From: Bog-473 sp963779735
GTDB taxonomy: Bacteria; Actinomycetota; Acidimicrobiia; Acidimicrobiales; RAAP-2
Length of the DNA stretch: 64,000 bases
Assembly (NCBI GenBank): GCA_963779735.1
Contig: CAVZZJ010000006.1
Coordinates: 1 to 64,000 of the forward strand
Direction: 5' to 3'
The notes below the pieces were generated by a model. It was not told the origin of the DNA and searched no databases. It saw nothing but the letters and a program-made list of their open reading frames with translations. How positions within the stretch are numbered: position 1 is the first letter of the stretch; the number at the start of each line of letters is the position of its first letter. Shown here one piece after another: positions 35,956 through 45,625 of the stretch. Made by a program: the position numbers and the translations under genes.

Positions 35956-37179
35956 GTGGGTTCAAAGGTAGCGCCAGCGCCAAGAGCGCTGGACGAGGAC
36001 ACCATAGCTCTCGTACGTCGGCAGATCGGAATCCCTATCAGGAGATCGCCACGTCATCACAACGAGGTCAGCTCGGTGGACTCCTTCCGGCAGTTTGCGC
36101 ATGCGTACGGTGACGACAATCCTCTGTATTGCGAGCCATCATATGCATCCGCCTCTTCTTGGGGCTCCCCGATCGCCCCACCGATGTATCCCTATTCGTC
36201 GGGTGTGAACCGCCAGGCCGCTTGGACCGAGGCCGAGAGGGACATCATGACGGCGGGCGATCCGCTCCGCGGCATCGGACAGTACATGTGCGGTGATCGT
36301 TGGGTCTTCTTGAAGCCGATCAGGCCGGGAGACGTGTTGCATCGCTCCCAGTGCCTGCACTCGGTTGAGCTGAAGTCCAGCAAGTTCGGCGGTGGGTCCG
36401 GAGCGCTACTTTCGCACCTGGTCAGATGGGAGGATTCAGGTGCGTCTCCTTACGTCCATCGGTTCTTGGACTACTGGCATGCTGATCGAGACAAGTCGCG
36501 CGGGGCCGGCAAGTACAGAGCGATCGAGCGACCTTCGTACGGGGACGAAGACCTTCAGAGGATCGAATCCTTTTACCAGAACGAGCAGCTCAGGGGAGGG
36601 ACACCGCGCCTGGTGCGAGACGTAAGGGTCGGCGACGAGCTCGGTCCCATAGCGAAGGGCCCGATGGCAGTGACCGATATCATCTGCTGGCACGCTGGCA
36701 CCGGCTTGGGGGAGTTCGGCGTTGGCGCGCTCAAGCTGGGCTACAAGAACCGGATGCGCGTCCCGGGCTTCTATCAGCGGAACGAGTTCGGGTTCTGGGA
36801 TGCGGCCATGCGAGCCCACTGGGACCAGGCATGGGCCGAACGCCTGGGACAACCGGCGCCGTATGACTACGGGGTCATGCGCAGCAACTGGCTAGTTCAC
36901 CTCGTTACAAACTGGATGGGTGACGATGCGTGGATCTGGAAGCTGTCGACAGCAGTACGCAAATTCAACTACATCGGTGATGTCCACTTCGTGTCCGGGG
37001 TCGTGATCGAAGTCGACGCAAGCAAGAATGTCGTAACGATCGACCTGACGGCGGTCAACCAACGAGGCGAGACCACGTGCGATGGTCGGGCAGTCGTCAT
37101 TCTGCCCCGACCAGAGGGTGGCGCCGCGGAGCTGCCCGAATTCGATCCTGACGACGTACCTGAAGCTTCGGCGCCGTGA
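35956..37179 (+). CDS. Double-hotdog MaoC-like protein
   Basis: A 407-residue two-domain MaoC-type (R-hydratase-like) protein. The N-terminal half has FRQFAHAYGDDNPLYCEPSY, the hydratase motif G-D-x-N-P-L with Tyr where catalytic His is common, and RGIGQYMCGDRWVFLKPIRP followed by GDVL. The C-terminal half has RVGDELGPIAKGPMAVTDII and DVHFVSGVVIE. GTG 35956 with GAAAGG upstream. Such proteins hydrate enoyl-CoAs of bulky substrates. It is 69 bp after the crotonase-type hydratase, likely the same transcript. Confidence 0.85.
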   Translation: MGSKVAPAPRALDEDTIALVRRQIGIPIRRSPRHHNEVSSVDSFRQFAHAYGDDNPLYCEPSYASASSWGSPIAPPMYPYSSGVNRQAAWTEAERDIMTAGDPLRGIGQYMCGDRWVFLKPIRPGDVLHRSQCLHSVELKSSKFGGGSGALLSHLVRWEDSGASPYVHRFLDYWHADRDKSRGAGKYRAIERPSYGDEDLQRIESFYQNEQLRGGTPRLVRDVRVGDELGPIAKGPMAVTDIICWHAGTGLGEFGVGALKLGYKNRMRVPGFYQRNEFGFWDAAMRAHWDQAWAERLGQPAPYDYGVMRSNWLVHLVTNWMGDDAWIWKLSTAVRKFNYIGDVHFVSGVVIEVDASKNVVTIDLTAVNQRGETTCDGRAVVILPRPEGGAAELPEFDPDDVPEASAP

Positions 37180-37257
37180 GGGCTGCTGGCTAAGGCGCTC
37201 GAGAGTTGAATTTTGTCGACACCAGTTCCGTAAACCGATCCACATAGGGAGACAGAG

Positions 37258-38067
37258 GTGACGTTCCAAATGCTCGACGTCGATGTCATCGACGGAATAG
37301 CAACTGTCTGGCTCAACCGTCCACCGGTGAACGCAGTTACGGTTGCTATGTACGATGAGATCAAGCAGGCATTCCAGCGACCCGATGATTTGGGCATCGA
37401 GGTTCGGGTAATCGTCCTTGCCGGCCGGGGAGCACACTTCTGCGGGGGCAACGACCTCGAAGAGTTCGCGACAATGGAGCAGGACAATGCGGACGAGCGG
37501 ATGTGGCACGTGCGTGAGGCGTTCTTTGCCATCGAGGACTGCCCGGTACCCGTCATCGCCGCTGTGCATGGCAGCGCACTAGGGACCGGTCTGGCGTTAG
37601 CCGCTTCGTGCGACTATGTGCTTGCGGCTGATAACGCCCGCTTCGGCCTTCCCGAAATCACAGTCGGCGTGATGGGAGGAGCACGCCATCTGGCCAGGTG
37701 GGTGGTGCAACCGACGGTACGACGCGCCTTCTTCACTGGTGAGTCGCTCACTGCCCAAGATCTCCACCTACTTGGTGCCATCCATGCAGTCGTCCCCAAA
37801 GCAGAACTCATGACCGCCGTCATCGCCGAAGCACAGCTGGTAGCTCGACACAGTCCAACGGCAATGCGGCTCGCAAAGCGCGGACTTAACATGATCGAGC
37901 ACGCCGACCTGAAGAGTGGCTATACGTATGAGCAGCGCCTGACAGCGTTGATGAGTTCTCATTCCGACTCGAAGGAGGCATTGGCCTCGAGGCGCGAACG
38001 CCGACTACCCGTGTACGCGGCGCGAGAGGACCTGTTCTTGCCGCCGGGTGCGCCAGCACAGCGATGA
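37258..38067 (+). CDS. Enoyl-CoA hydratase/isomerase family protein
   Basis: A 269-residue crotonase-fold enzyme. WLNRPPVNAVTVAMYDEI, GRGAHFCGGNDLEEFA (oxyanion half 1), VHGSALGTGLALAASCDYVL (half 2) and FGLPEITVGVMGGARHL are visible. GTG 37258 with GGGAGACAGAG upstream. Its stop codon is followed immediately by a duplicated piece of the acyl-CoA dehydrogenase gene of 19657, so what once followed it in the operon has been replaced. Confidence 0.9.
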   Translation: MTFQMLDVDVIDGIATVWLNRPPVNAVTVAMYDEIKQAFQRPDDLGIEVRVIVLAGRGAHFCGGNDLEEFATMEQDNADERMWHVREAFFAIEDCPVPVIAAVHGSALGTGLALAASCDYVLAADNARFGLPEITVGVMGGARHLARWVVQPTVRRAFFTGESLTAQDLHLLGAIHAVVPKAELMTAVIAEAQLVARHSPTAMRLAKRGLNMIEHADLKSGYTYEQRLTALMSSHSDSKEALASRRERRLPVYAAREDLFLPPGAPAQR

Positions 38068-38246
38068 GGTCACCGCGGGCCTGGGCATATGAGGAGCCCG
38101 ACGGTCGATGGATCCAGGTGATCTGGCAACGACGGCGGAGGTTGACGGGGAATGGGTGGTCGTGAGTGGGCGAAAGACCCTTGTCCAAGACGGGGCTGAC
38201 GTCGACTACTTCCTGGTCACTGGCAAGACCGGCTCGAGACTCACAC
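38067..38246 (+). repeat. Duplicated internal fragment of an acyl-CoA dehydrogenase gene
   Basis: This stretch of about 180 bp is nearly identical, by eye about 95%, to 20018-20197 inside the dehydrogenase at 19657. It encodes the same GEWVVVSGRKTLVQ and VDYFLVTGKTGSRLT strings. A one-base insertion and a one-base deletion near its start shift the frame briefly. It begins at the stop codon of the hydratase gene and ends in a different fragment. No IS ends flank it. Confidence 0.9.
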
Positions 38247-38362
38247 TGCCCGCACCGAGCAACGCCAGTGTCTCTTGCTTGCTCGTGTCGTGGGACGAGG
38301 GAATCCCTTCAGGAGATGAGATCGCGGCGGAACTGGAGAAGTTCCTGCGGGCAGAGGAGTAG
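38247..38362 (+). pseudogene. C-terminal gene scrap (possibly PAC2 family)
   Basis: In frame with the dehydrogenase fragment, the sequence continues with SCLLVSWDEGIPSGDEIAAE, then LEKFLRAEE and a stop. The ending resembles the C-terminus of actinobacterial PAC2-like proteins, but the piece is too short for certainty. It looks like the tail of a deleted gene. Confidence 0.35.
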
Positions 38363-38376
38363 TAGGGTGCGGGCGC

Positions 38377-38538
38377 GTGAAGATTGACGGTCATATCTTC
38401 GCCGTGGTGTGCCCGCTGGACCAGGTGGGCACCCGGATTAAGGCTCGCTACGGCAATGCCATCGACCGCATCAGCTTCTACACGCCGTACACGATGGATG
38501 CCGAAGCGTGGCAGGCAGTGCTGGCGGGGTTCCGTTAG
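38377..38538 (+). pseudogene. LLM oxidoreductase C-terminal scrap
   Basis: A 53-codon frame, IFAVVCPLDQVGTRIKARYG followed by DRISFYTPY, that matches the last part of LLM-class F420-type oxidoreductases (RYG..DRISFY). The body of the gene is missing. It lies in a row of unrelated gene ends, a sign of repeated deletion. Confidence 0.55.
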
Positions 38539-38684
38539 CGCGAGTTTCCTCGGTATTCTTGGATCGTTTGCCCAAGTAGATTTCCATTTTGGACAGCTCG
38601 GGTATATTACCTAACCCCCACTACCGTTTACTTGGTTACACGGGTGTTATTCTGGCGCCCGTGCCCCGAGCCGGGTGGGTCAAG

Positions 38685-39100
38685 CCTGAGCCGGATCAGC
38701 GATTGTCCGATCACATCTCGATCGGCGTGCTCACCCGGGTGTTTCCACCCGACCTGGTTGACCGAGTGGTCATGGAGTCCGGACGCACCGAGCAGCGCCA
38801 ACGCCTGCTGCCCGCCCGTGTCGTTGTCTACTACGTACTCGACCTCGCGCTCTTTAGCCCCTGCGCCTACCAAGAGGTAATGCGCATGCTCGTCGAGGAG
38901 CTGTCGTGGGAAGGGGCCTGGGCCAGCGCCTGGAACGTCCCGACCAAGCAGCGTTGTTCAAGGCGCGGACGCGGCTCGGGCCCGAACCCATCGAGGCGCT
39001 GTACCGCGAGTGCACGTTTCCATTGGCGATGAAGCGGACCAAGGGATCGCTTTAGAAGAGCTGGTGGCTGATGAGCATCGACGCGACCTGTGTTAACCGA
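38685..39100 (+). pseudogene. IS4-family transposase N-terminal remnant
   Basis: RLSDHISIGVLTRVFPPDLV, RQRLLPARVVVYYVLDLALF and YQEVMRMLVEELSW match the N-terminal domain of IS4-type transposases (PF13006). After about 38950 the frame shifts, and RTRLGPEPIEAL, then CTFPLAMKRTKGS, then WWLMSIDATC are seen in the other frames. The catalytic core is absent. Confidence 0.7.
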
Positions 39101-39230
39101 TATCCTTCAGAGTGTCGCCGTGGTCGGCGCACTTAGAGCTCCAGCCGTGCTGAACGAGCATAGCCGTTGGCACGTTGATCGTGCAGGATCTGCGGCCGGT
39201 GACCGGATCACAGAGGGAGCGGGATAACCG

Positions 39231-40466
39231 TTGAGTGGGAATAGTTCCAGAAGCAAGGCAATAGACGAGATCGACACGCAAGTGGAGATGTTCCTGAGAC
39301 AGGAACTGCCCGCCGCGTGGATTGCTGCCATTGACAAAGGAGACGCCGACGGACTCGCGAGGGCCCGCGACGAGCTCAACTTGGGCCAGTGGTGGGTGGA
39401 TCTCGCAAGCGCCGGTTATGTGTCCCCGACGTGGCCGAAAGAGTACGGCGGTCTGGGGCTCGGGCCGGCAGAAGGGGCCGCCGTCGGACGTATGTTGACA
39501 CGCTTCAAGGTTCCTCGGTTCACGAATCCCGTGGGCGTGGATCTCGTAGGTCCGGCCATCCTCCGATGGGGGACCGAGGAGCAGAAGGAGCGCTTCCTCC
39601 GTCCAATTACACGACATGAAGAGATCTGGTGTCAGCTCTTTTCGGAACCGGGCTCCGGGTCTGATCTGGCTGGACTATCGACGAGGGCTGTCAAGAGTGG
39701 CGAGACATGGCAGATTCAGGGGCAAAAGGTTTGGACGAGCCTTGCGCATGTTGCTTCCTACGGCCTCCTTCTGGCTCGCACTGATCCAACAGTGCCAAAA
39801 CACAAAGGAATCACTGCATTTTTGCTGCCGATGCAGCAGGCGGGAGTGACCGTCCGGCCACTACGTCACATGGCGGGTGACATCGAGTTTAATGAAGTGT
39901 TCTTGGACGATGCTCTCGTGGACGACCGATTCCGCTTGGGCGACGTCGGAGAGGGCTGGCAGGTGGCAATCTCGGTCCTTCTCAACGAACGCCAAGCCAG
40001 CTCCGGGAGCGGGGGCGCGCTTCCAGGCACCGTGACAGGGCGCTCGGTGGAGGCACTCATTCGACACCATTCCCCCATTGCTGACCCCCACCTGCGGCAA
40101 CGACTAGCACAGGCTTACATCGAGGACAGGGTTCTGCAGTTCACCGCTCGGCGTTCTGCGGCTCGCCGAAAGTCCGGACTAGGCGCCGGTCCCGAGGGAT
40201 CTATCATGAAACTTATGTACAGTGAACAGGCACAGAGGCTGCAGGAGCTTGCCTGTGACCTTGAGGGAGCTGGTGGTCAAGCGTGGTCTGCGGATGATCG
40301 CTGGCGGAAGAACACTGCTTGGTCGTTTCTCCGGGTGCGGTCGAAAACGATCGCCGGTGGAACATCGGAAATCCAGCGGAACATGTTGGGTGAGCGCTCC
40401 TTGGGACTGCCAAAGGAACCGGAAGTGGACCGCGCTGTACCCTGGAATGCCGCCCGGCGCTTGTAA
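39231..40466 (+). CDS. Acyl-CoA dehydrogenase (single)
   Basis: A 411-residue acyl-CoA dehydrogenase. AGYVSPTWPKEYGGLGLGPA, WCQLFSEPGSGSDLAGLSTR, IQGQKVWTSLAHVASYGLLL, GEGWQVAISVLLNERQ and RSKTIAGGTSEIQRNMLGER are diagnostic. The start is TTG 39231 with AGGGAGCGGG upstream. It stands alone between an IS4 remnant and an integrase remnant, without an adjacent partner, unlike the two pairs upstream. Confidence 0.92.
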   Translation: MSGNSSRSKAIDEIDTQVEMFLRQELPAAWIAAIDKGDADGLARARDELNLGQWWVDLASAGYVSPTWPKEYGGLGLGPAEGAAVGRMLTRFKVPRFTNPVGVDLVGPAILRWGTEEQKERFLRPITRHEEIWCQLFSEPGSGSDLAGLSTRAVKSGETWQIQGQKVWTSLAHVASYGLLLARTDPTVPKHKGITAFLLPMQQAGVTVRPLRHMAGDIEFNEVFLDDALVDDRFRLGDVGEGWQVAISVLLNERQASSGSGGALPGTVTGRSVEALIRHHSPIADPHLRQRLAQAYIEDRVLQFTARRSAARRKSGLGAGPEGSIMKLMYSEQAQRLQELACDLEGAGGQAWSADDRWRKNTAWSFLRVRSKTIAGGTSEIQRNMLGERSLGLPKEPEVDRAVPWNAARRL

Positions 40467-40469
40467 CGG

Positions 40470-40740
40470 CTGATGGATCTGACTCGAATCGGCGCCGCCA
40501 CGCTCGAACCTAGTTCGACGCCTGTCCACCCCATCGAGAGCGAGGGAGCAGGCGACTGAACATCGCCAAGAGTGCTCGATCGGCCGGTTGATAGATCGCA
40601 CGCCCAACTTGCCGCCGGAGCACCGCCACTTCGTGGCGCAAGGTGAGGAGCTCGATCTCGTTGGTTTCCTCGGGTGTGGGTGACCAAACAGGCGATCCAG
40701 ATCCTCAACGGCTAATGGCTACGTCCGGGACTACCCCGTC
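40470..40740 (-). pseudogene. Integrase-type transposase N-terminal remnant
   Basis: The minus strand encodes EIELLTLRHEVAVLRRQVGR, then YQPADRALLAMFSRLLPRSR. This is the N-terminal region of a rve-type transposase that usually reads RHQLAVLRRQ...P.DR..L..LSRLLPR. The integrase core is missing. Confidence 0.6.
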
Positions 40741-40834
40741 GAGCAGGGGCACCGATTCGGAGATCTTCCCATCTTCGAGGGGACGTGACGAGACCCAGCG
40801 CCGGTGATTGCTCGTGCAATCTCGGGCATCCACA

Positions 40835-43156
40835 TCAACTGACGAGCTCGGGTTTCGCGGGCACGACCTTGGGGCTTGAGTCCTCCAGCAGACGATTCAC
40901 GGCCTCCACGTCGAGCGGCCGGGCAAAGAGGAAGCCCTGCCCGGTGTCGACGTTCTCGGCCGTCACGTGCGTGCGTTGGGCTTCGTTCTCGATGCCCTCC
41001 GCCACGGTCTCGAGCCCCAGGGCCTTGCCCAGTTGGACCATGGTGTGCAGGAGAGCTTCCGCCTCGTTGGTGTCGGCGATCCCCGACACGAAGGACCGGT
41101 CGATCTTCAGCACGTCGATAGGGAACTGCCGCAAATAGGCCAGCGACGAGTATCCGGTACCGAAGTCGTCGATGGCCACGCGCACGCCTAACGCCTTCAG
41201 CCGAGTGAGCCGAACCCGTGTCTCCTCGACATTGTGGATCAAGGTGGTCTCGGTGAGCTCCAAGACGCACAAGGTTGGATCGAAGCCGCTCGTCGTCAGT
41301 GCCCGTTGGACGTCATCGACGATCTGGTCCCGATCCAGCTGTCTGGTCGAGATGTTGATGGAGACCGAGATGCCCTGGCCCTGGCCCTCCCAGGTTGCCC
41401 CCTGCCGGCAGGCCTCTTCGAGTATCCATCTTCCGACAGGGACGATGAGTCCGCTTGACTCGAGAGCCGGGATGAAGTCATCGGGTTGGATAACCCCTCT
41501 GGTCGGATGTTGCCAGCGGACGAGAGCCTCGACGCCGGTGAAGACCCCACTGGCCAGGTCGATGACCGGTTGGTAGAGCAGGAAGAACTGGTCGGACTCG
41601 AGAGCGGTGTTCAGATCCACTTCGAGATGTCGGTGATCGTCGACGGCCTCTTGCATTGAGGGGACGAAGACCACCGAGCATCTCTTACCGGCCGCTTTGG
41701 CTTGGTAGAGCGCTATGTCGGCGTCTCGCAGCAAATCGTCGGGTGTGGCCCGCCTGCCCTCGGCGATGCCGATGCTGGCCGTCACAGCCAGGGGCGCCTC
41801 GCTGCCGGCGATCTCGAACGGGGTGGCCATGACGTCAAGGATCCGCTCTGCCACCACGTCGACCCCGGCGTCCAGGGAGGCGCCCTCGGCCAGCACCACG
41901 AATTCGTCACCCCCTAGGCGCCCGACGCTGTCCTCTTGACGGATCGCGCTGGCCAACCTCGCCCCCACGGCGACCAAGAGTTGGTCGCCCGCGGCGTGGC
42001 CCAAGGTGTCATTGATGTCCTTGAAGTTGTCGAGATCCAAGAAGAGGACCGTCACCGGAGTGTGCTCGCGTCGGGAGCGAGCCAGCATCAGATGGATCCG
42101 GTCGAGGATCAGAGCCCGGTTGGGAAGACCGGTAAGCGAGTCGTGCAGGGCCAGATGATGGAGTTCTTTAGTCCGTTCGTTCACCAATCTCAAGGCACGG
42201 GAACGTCCGGTGCCCAGCACGTAGATCAACGCCCCCAGCAACAGACTGAGTACGAATCCTGCCAGCAAGAGTGCAAGTGCGTTCGAGTTGCTCAGCACCC
42301 CCGATCCATCCACCGCCGCGAAGGTCTCGACATGCCATCCGTTGTGGAGGTCGATCGTCCACGAGCGCGCTCCCGCTGGAGCCGAGCCAGCCCGGAAGGT
42401 GACCTTGGTCGAACCGGATCCGTAGTGGAAGGCGACAGCGGTCCCCGGGTGGCCCGAGAGGGCTTGGGCGAGGTCGAAGCCAGGCCGTGTGATCAAGCCG
42501 ACCCCGCCGAGGACAGTGTCGTTGCGGACTCGCGCCGTTGCCGGAATTACTCCCCCAGGGTAGATCGGCGCCCCTACCGCGAGATAGTCGACCTTGCCCA
42601 ACGTGAACGGCAAGTAGTAGGACGTAACAGATATGTTCCGGGCGAATGTCTCGGCCTCATCTGATCCGTACGCCGTGCAGGTGTCGTAGCCGAGTGGCAC
42701 GAGTGGCCCACCATTTGAATAGTCCGCCTGTGTGAGGCAATAGACGGGTCGATTCCCCGCGGGTGTGACCCGATATGACTGGCCCGGCGGCAGGGGCGTC
42801 GGTGGATCGGCGAGGATTCGGGCGATGAACTGGGGCAATTGTGCAGGTCGAAGGTAAGCGATAAAGCCCAGTGCTGCCACCTCGGGATAGCGCGTCTTGA
42901 CGTGCATCGACCGGATCCAGTTCAGAAATGCGGCGTTCGAGACATGCGGGTTCGTGGCAACGAACGCTTCGGTGCTGATCACCAGGTTCGCCTCTTGCTG
43001 GATCGCCAGCTTCAGCGACGAGGCGATCTCTGTGGATGACGTGACGAAGGTCTGTGAGATCGCTGGGCATCGTTTCGGGCAAGGGTCTGGGCGGCGAACA
43101 TCGACCCCGCGGCGCCCAGCGCCACCAGGAGTGCTGTCCCCACCACCCATGTTCAT
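40835..43156 (-). CDS. CHASE-GGDEF-EAL signalling protein
   Basis: A 773-residue frame. Residues about 30-260 are a CHASE-type extracellular sensor (TEIASSLKLAIQQEANLVIS, YPEVAALGFIAYLRPA). A membrane helix (ALALLLAGFVLSLLLGALIY) lies near 290. The GGDEF domain (DSLTGLPNRALILDR, active motif GRLGGDEFVVLAE) spans about 330-500, and the EAL domain (GVEALVRWQHPTRG, DDFGTGYSSLAYLRQFPID, LGLETVAEGIENE) about 510-760. It likely turns over cyclic di-GMP. The expected first membrane helix (VVGTALLVALGAAGSMFAAQ) is encoded just upstream but in another frame, so there is a frameshift at about 43060 or a misplaced start. It is the only signalling gene here. Confidence 0.9.
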   Translation of the reverse strand: MNMGGGDSTPGGAGRRGVDVRRPDPCPKRCPAISQTFVTSSTEIASSLKLAIQQEANLVISTEAFVATNPHVSNAAFLNWIRSMHVKTRYPEVAALGFIAYLRPAQLPQFIARILADPPTPLPPGQSYRVTPAGNRPVYCLTQADYSNGGPLVPLGYDTCTAYGSDEAETFARNISVTSYYLPFTLGKVDYLAVGAPIYPGGVIPATARVRNDTVLGGVGLITRPGFDLAQALSGHPGTAVAFHYGSGSTKVTFRAGSAPAGARSWTIDLHNGWHVETFAAVDGSGVLSNSNALALLLAGFVLSLLLGALIYVLGTGRSRALRLVNERTKELHHLALHDSLTGLPNRALILDRIHLMLARSRREHTPVTVLFLDLDNFKDINDTLGHAAGDQLLVAVGARLASAIRQEDSVGRLGGDEFVVLAEGASLDAGVDVVAERILDVMATPFEIAGSEAPLAVTASIGIAEGRRATPDDLLRDADIALYQAKAAGKRCSVVFVPSMQEAVDDHRHLEVDLNTALESDQFFLLYQPVIDLASGVFTGVEALVRWQHPTRGVIQPDDFIPALESSGLIVPVGRWILEEACRQGATWEGQGQGISVSINISTRQLDRDQIVDDVQRALTTSGFDPTLCVLELTETTLIHNVEETRVRLTRLKALGVRVAIDDFGTGYSSLAYLRQFPIDVLKIDRSFVSGIADTNEAEALLHTMVQLGKALGLETVAEGIENEAQRTHVTAENVDTGQGFLFARPLDVEAVNRLLEDSSPKVVPAKPELVS

Positions 43157-43525
43157 TGTCGGCTCTTTGGCACTTTTCCCTTCAGTCCTGAGAAGCGGAC
43201 CGGAGAAAATAGCTAGGTGTCGAGGGCTATTTCGGCGGCCCGGCTAACTCATGAAGTCCCGTGGCTTTACGTCTCTCCCTCTCGGAAGATTTGCCGTTTT
43301 CGATTGCTGTATCTCAAGCGTAGCGGCTTTCGCATGCCCTAACAGGGCCATTGGTCTCCTCCCTCGTCCACTCCCGAATCGCAACCGTCCCGCAATCGAC
43401 GACCGCCGCGCCACGTAACCACACTGATATCGGGCGCATCGGATCACCTCCATCATGGGATCTACCCCTCATTGGCCTTCTCACATCGATTAGCCCGGAC
43501 CTTTCGCGCGTCCAGAGAGTTGGAG
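43157..43525. other. Intergenic between the GGDEF gene and the group II intron
   Basis: About 370 bp with no recognisable gene. It contains the presumed promoter of the GGDEF-EAL gene and the 5' exon of the group II intron that begins near 43526. Confidence 0.35.
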
Positions 43526-44080
43526 GTGATGCCATAGAGCTGAACTGACAACGACAAGCTCGTCGTCGCCCGCCGGTGCAAGTCCGGTCCGGGTAGCTAC
43601 CAGGAGGCCCGGGAGCAGACTGGCGGCTCGATCTGGAAACGGATCGGGTCGAAGCCCAGTGTCGAAAGCCCCTTTGGGGGAAGCAACTGTGCGGTCCGCA
43701 GCATGAAGCGAAGCCTGCCGCGTCGTTAGGGGCCCTGCCTTTGGGCGGGAGCAGAGAGAGCCGAGCCCGGGAAATCGGGGCGAAGGCCACGGAAGCGGTG
43801 AAGACCCTGGAGGTGCAGCCGTCAAGAACTCTCACTGTATGGGGCGTGGAACGCACAGAAGGTGGCGACGGGAACTGGAGAGGCCCTCCCCGGCCCGGTG
43901 GCCTGCGAGCAGGTGCCGCCGGAGCGTCGAGCCCTATAACCGTTCAAAGCGGGAAGTGGGCATCGAGCCGGGTGGGCGTCGGAGGCGGTCGTAGTACCGA
44001 TCGAGCCGAGCGGACAACATAACCGCCGGTGAGGGAAGGGCCGCTACTTCGTCGGTGCGTCTTGACGCAGGAAAGGGCTG
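43526..44080 (+). ncRNA. Intron A ribozyme, domains I-III
   Basis: Non-coding RNA of about 555 nt ahead of the reverse-transcriptase start, rich in GC hairpins. The CCGGTGCAAGTCCGG hairpin and the AGCCGAGCGGACAACATAAC stretch before the ORF are typical of bacterial group II introns. The exact fold was not computed. Confidence 0.6.
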
Positions 44081-45007
44081 GTGAGTGCCTTCGTGGCTAG
44101 TCCCGCCGAGTTAGACAAGGTCCAAAGTCTGCAACGAACGCTCTACCGGACGGCCAAGGCCGACCCCGGACGACGGTTCCATGCGCTCTATGACAAAGTC
44201 CATCGCAGGGACGTCTTGGAGCGTGGATGGTTCCAGGTGCGCCGCAACGACGGTGCTCCTGGCATCGACCGCAGGACCATTGACGACATCGAAGAGTACG
44301 GGGTCACCCGGCTTCTCGATGAACTGGAAGCGGACCTTCGGGACCATCGCTACCGGCCGTTGGCGGCCCGCCGAGTCTGGATACCCAAGCCCGGCACATC
44401 CGAACAGCGACCCTTGTCGATTCCCGCAGTCCGTGACCGCATCGTGCAGGCGGCAGTGAAGACGGTCATCGAGCCGGTCTTTGAAGCCGACTTTCAGCCC
44501 TGTAGCTTCGGGTTCCGACCCAAGCGCTCGGCGCACGACGCCCTCCAAGTCCTCATCGACGAGGCATGGCGGGGTCGAAGGTGGGTGGTCGAGACCGATA
44601 TCGCTTCGTGTTTTGAGGCGATACCGCACGACCGGTTGATGCAAACGGTTGAAGAACGCATCTGCGACCGCCAGATCCTCAAACTCTTGCGGGCCTTCTT
44701 GGCCGCAGGGGTGATGGATGCCGGCATAGTGCACCGGGCCGACACCGGCACGCCCCAAGGTGGGGTGGTTTCGCCCTTGCTCTGCAACGTCTACCTGAAC
44801 CGGCTTGACCGGGTCTGGAAGACGAGGGGAGTAGGGCAACTGGTGCGTTATGCCGATGATCTGGTCGTGATGTGTGCGACCCGCCAGCAGGCCGAGGACG
44901 CTCTCGAGCTACTCATCGAGCTGCTGGCCGAACTCGGGCTGGAGCCCAAGGCTTCCAAGACCCGGATCGTGCACCTAGAGGAAGGAGGCGAGGGGTTCGA
45001 CTTCCTC
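44081..45007 (+). pseudogene. ltrA: Intron A reverse transcriptase, part 1 of 3
   Basis: GTG 44081 with GAAAGGG upstream. It encodes residues 1-309: RT-0 to RT-5 blocks with NDGAPGIDRRTIDDIEEYGV, RPLSIPAVRDRIVQAAV, FGFRPKRSAHDAL, GTPQGGVVSPLLCNVYLNRL and the catalytic YADDLVVM. It ends at GEGFDFL, exactly where the family has FDFLGFHHR. Intron B starts at the next codon. The open frame runs on to 45451, but only through intron B RNA and without homology. Confidence 0.9.
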
Positions 45008-45625
45008 GTTGCGACACGAGGTCGCACGGTTATGAGCGGATTCGCTGATTGGAGGGTCACACATGTAGGAAACAGCGAGTGCCGGATCAGTGTTCGTGGA
45101 TCTGTCCCCACCCTGACGTGCGTCGCTGATAACGGCGCGGTTCGAAGCATCAGGGGAAACGCCCAAGGGCTTCCGCTCCATCCGGGGGCGACAGGCAAGG
45201 GGAAGGCCGGACGGGTGAACGCAAGTGAACTCTTGTTGATGCCTCGTAATCGAAGCCCTCGGAGATGGGATGTGGCGCTGAGGGTAGGGCTAGCCGCTGG
45301 AAAGCGGCAACGGCGGCCGGTGACTAGGAGCCGGTCGTGTGAACACCGTCGCCTCGGGGTACAGAGAGCACCCTCCCCGGTCGGATCTCGACCGTGCGGA
45401 ACGTGGAAACCCCCTCGGGGTCCGGGCGTCGGACCGGTAAGCCAACCGTGAGGAAGGCCCAATCCCCCGGGAGGACAGGATGGTCCAAGAAGCGAATGCC
45501 GGTGGCCGAAAGGCGACAGGAAAGCGGGACAGCAGGCCGCTCCCTTCTGCGGTCGTCTCGTATAACTGGCCGGATACAGGCGGGTGCCTGGCCCGAAAGG
45601 GAGCTGACGTGGACCAGGTGAGCCT

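Noticed and set aside
45008..45451. C-terminal continuation of the outer reverse transcriptase frame
   Set aside because: Reads through intron B ribozyme RNA by chance; the true continuation is at 47557.
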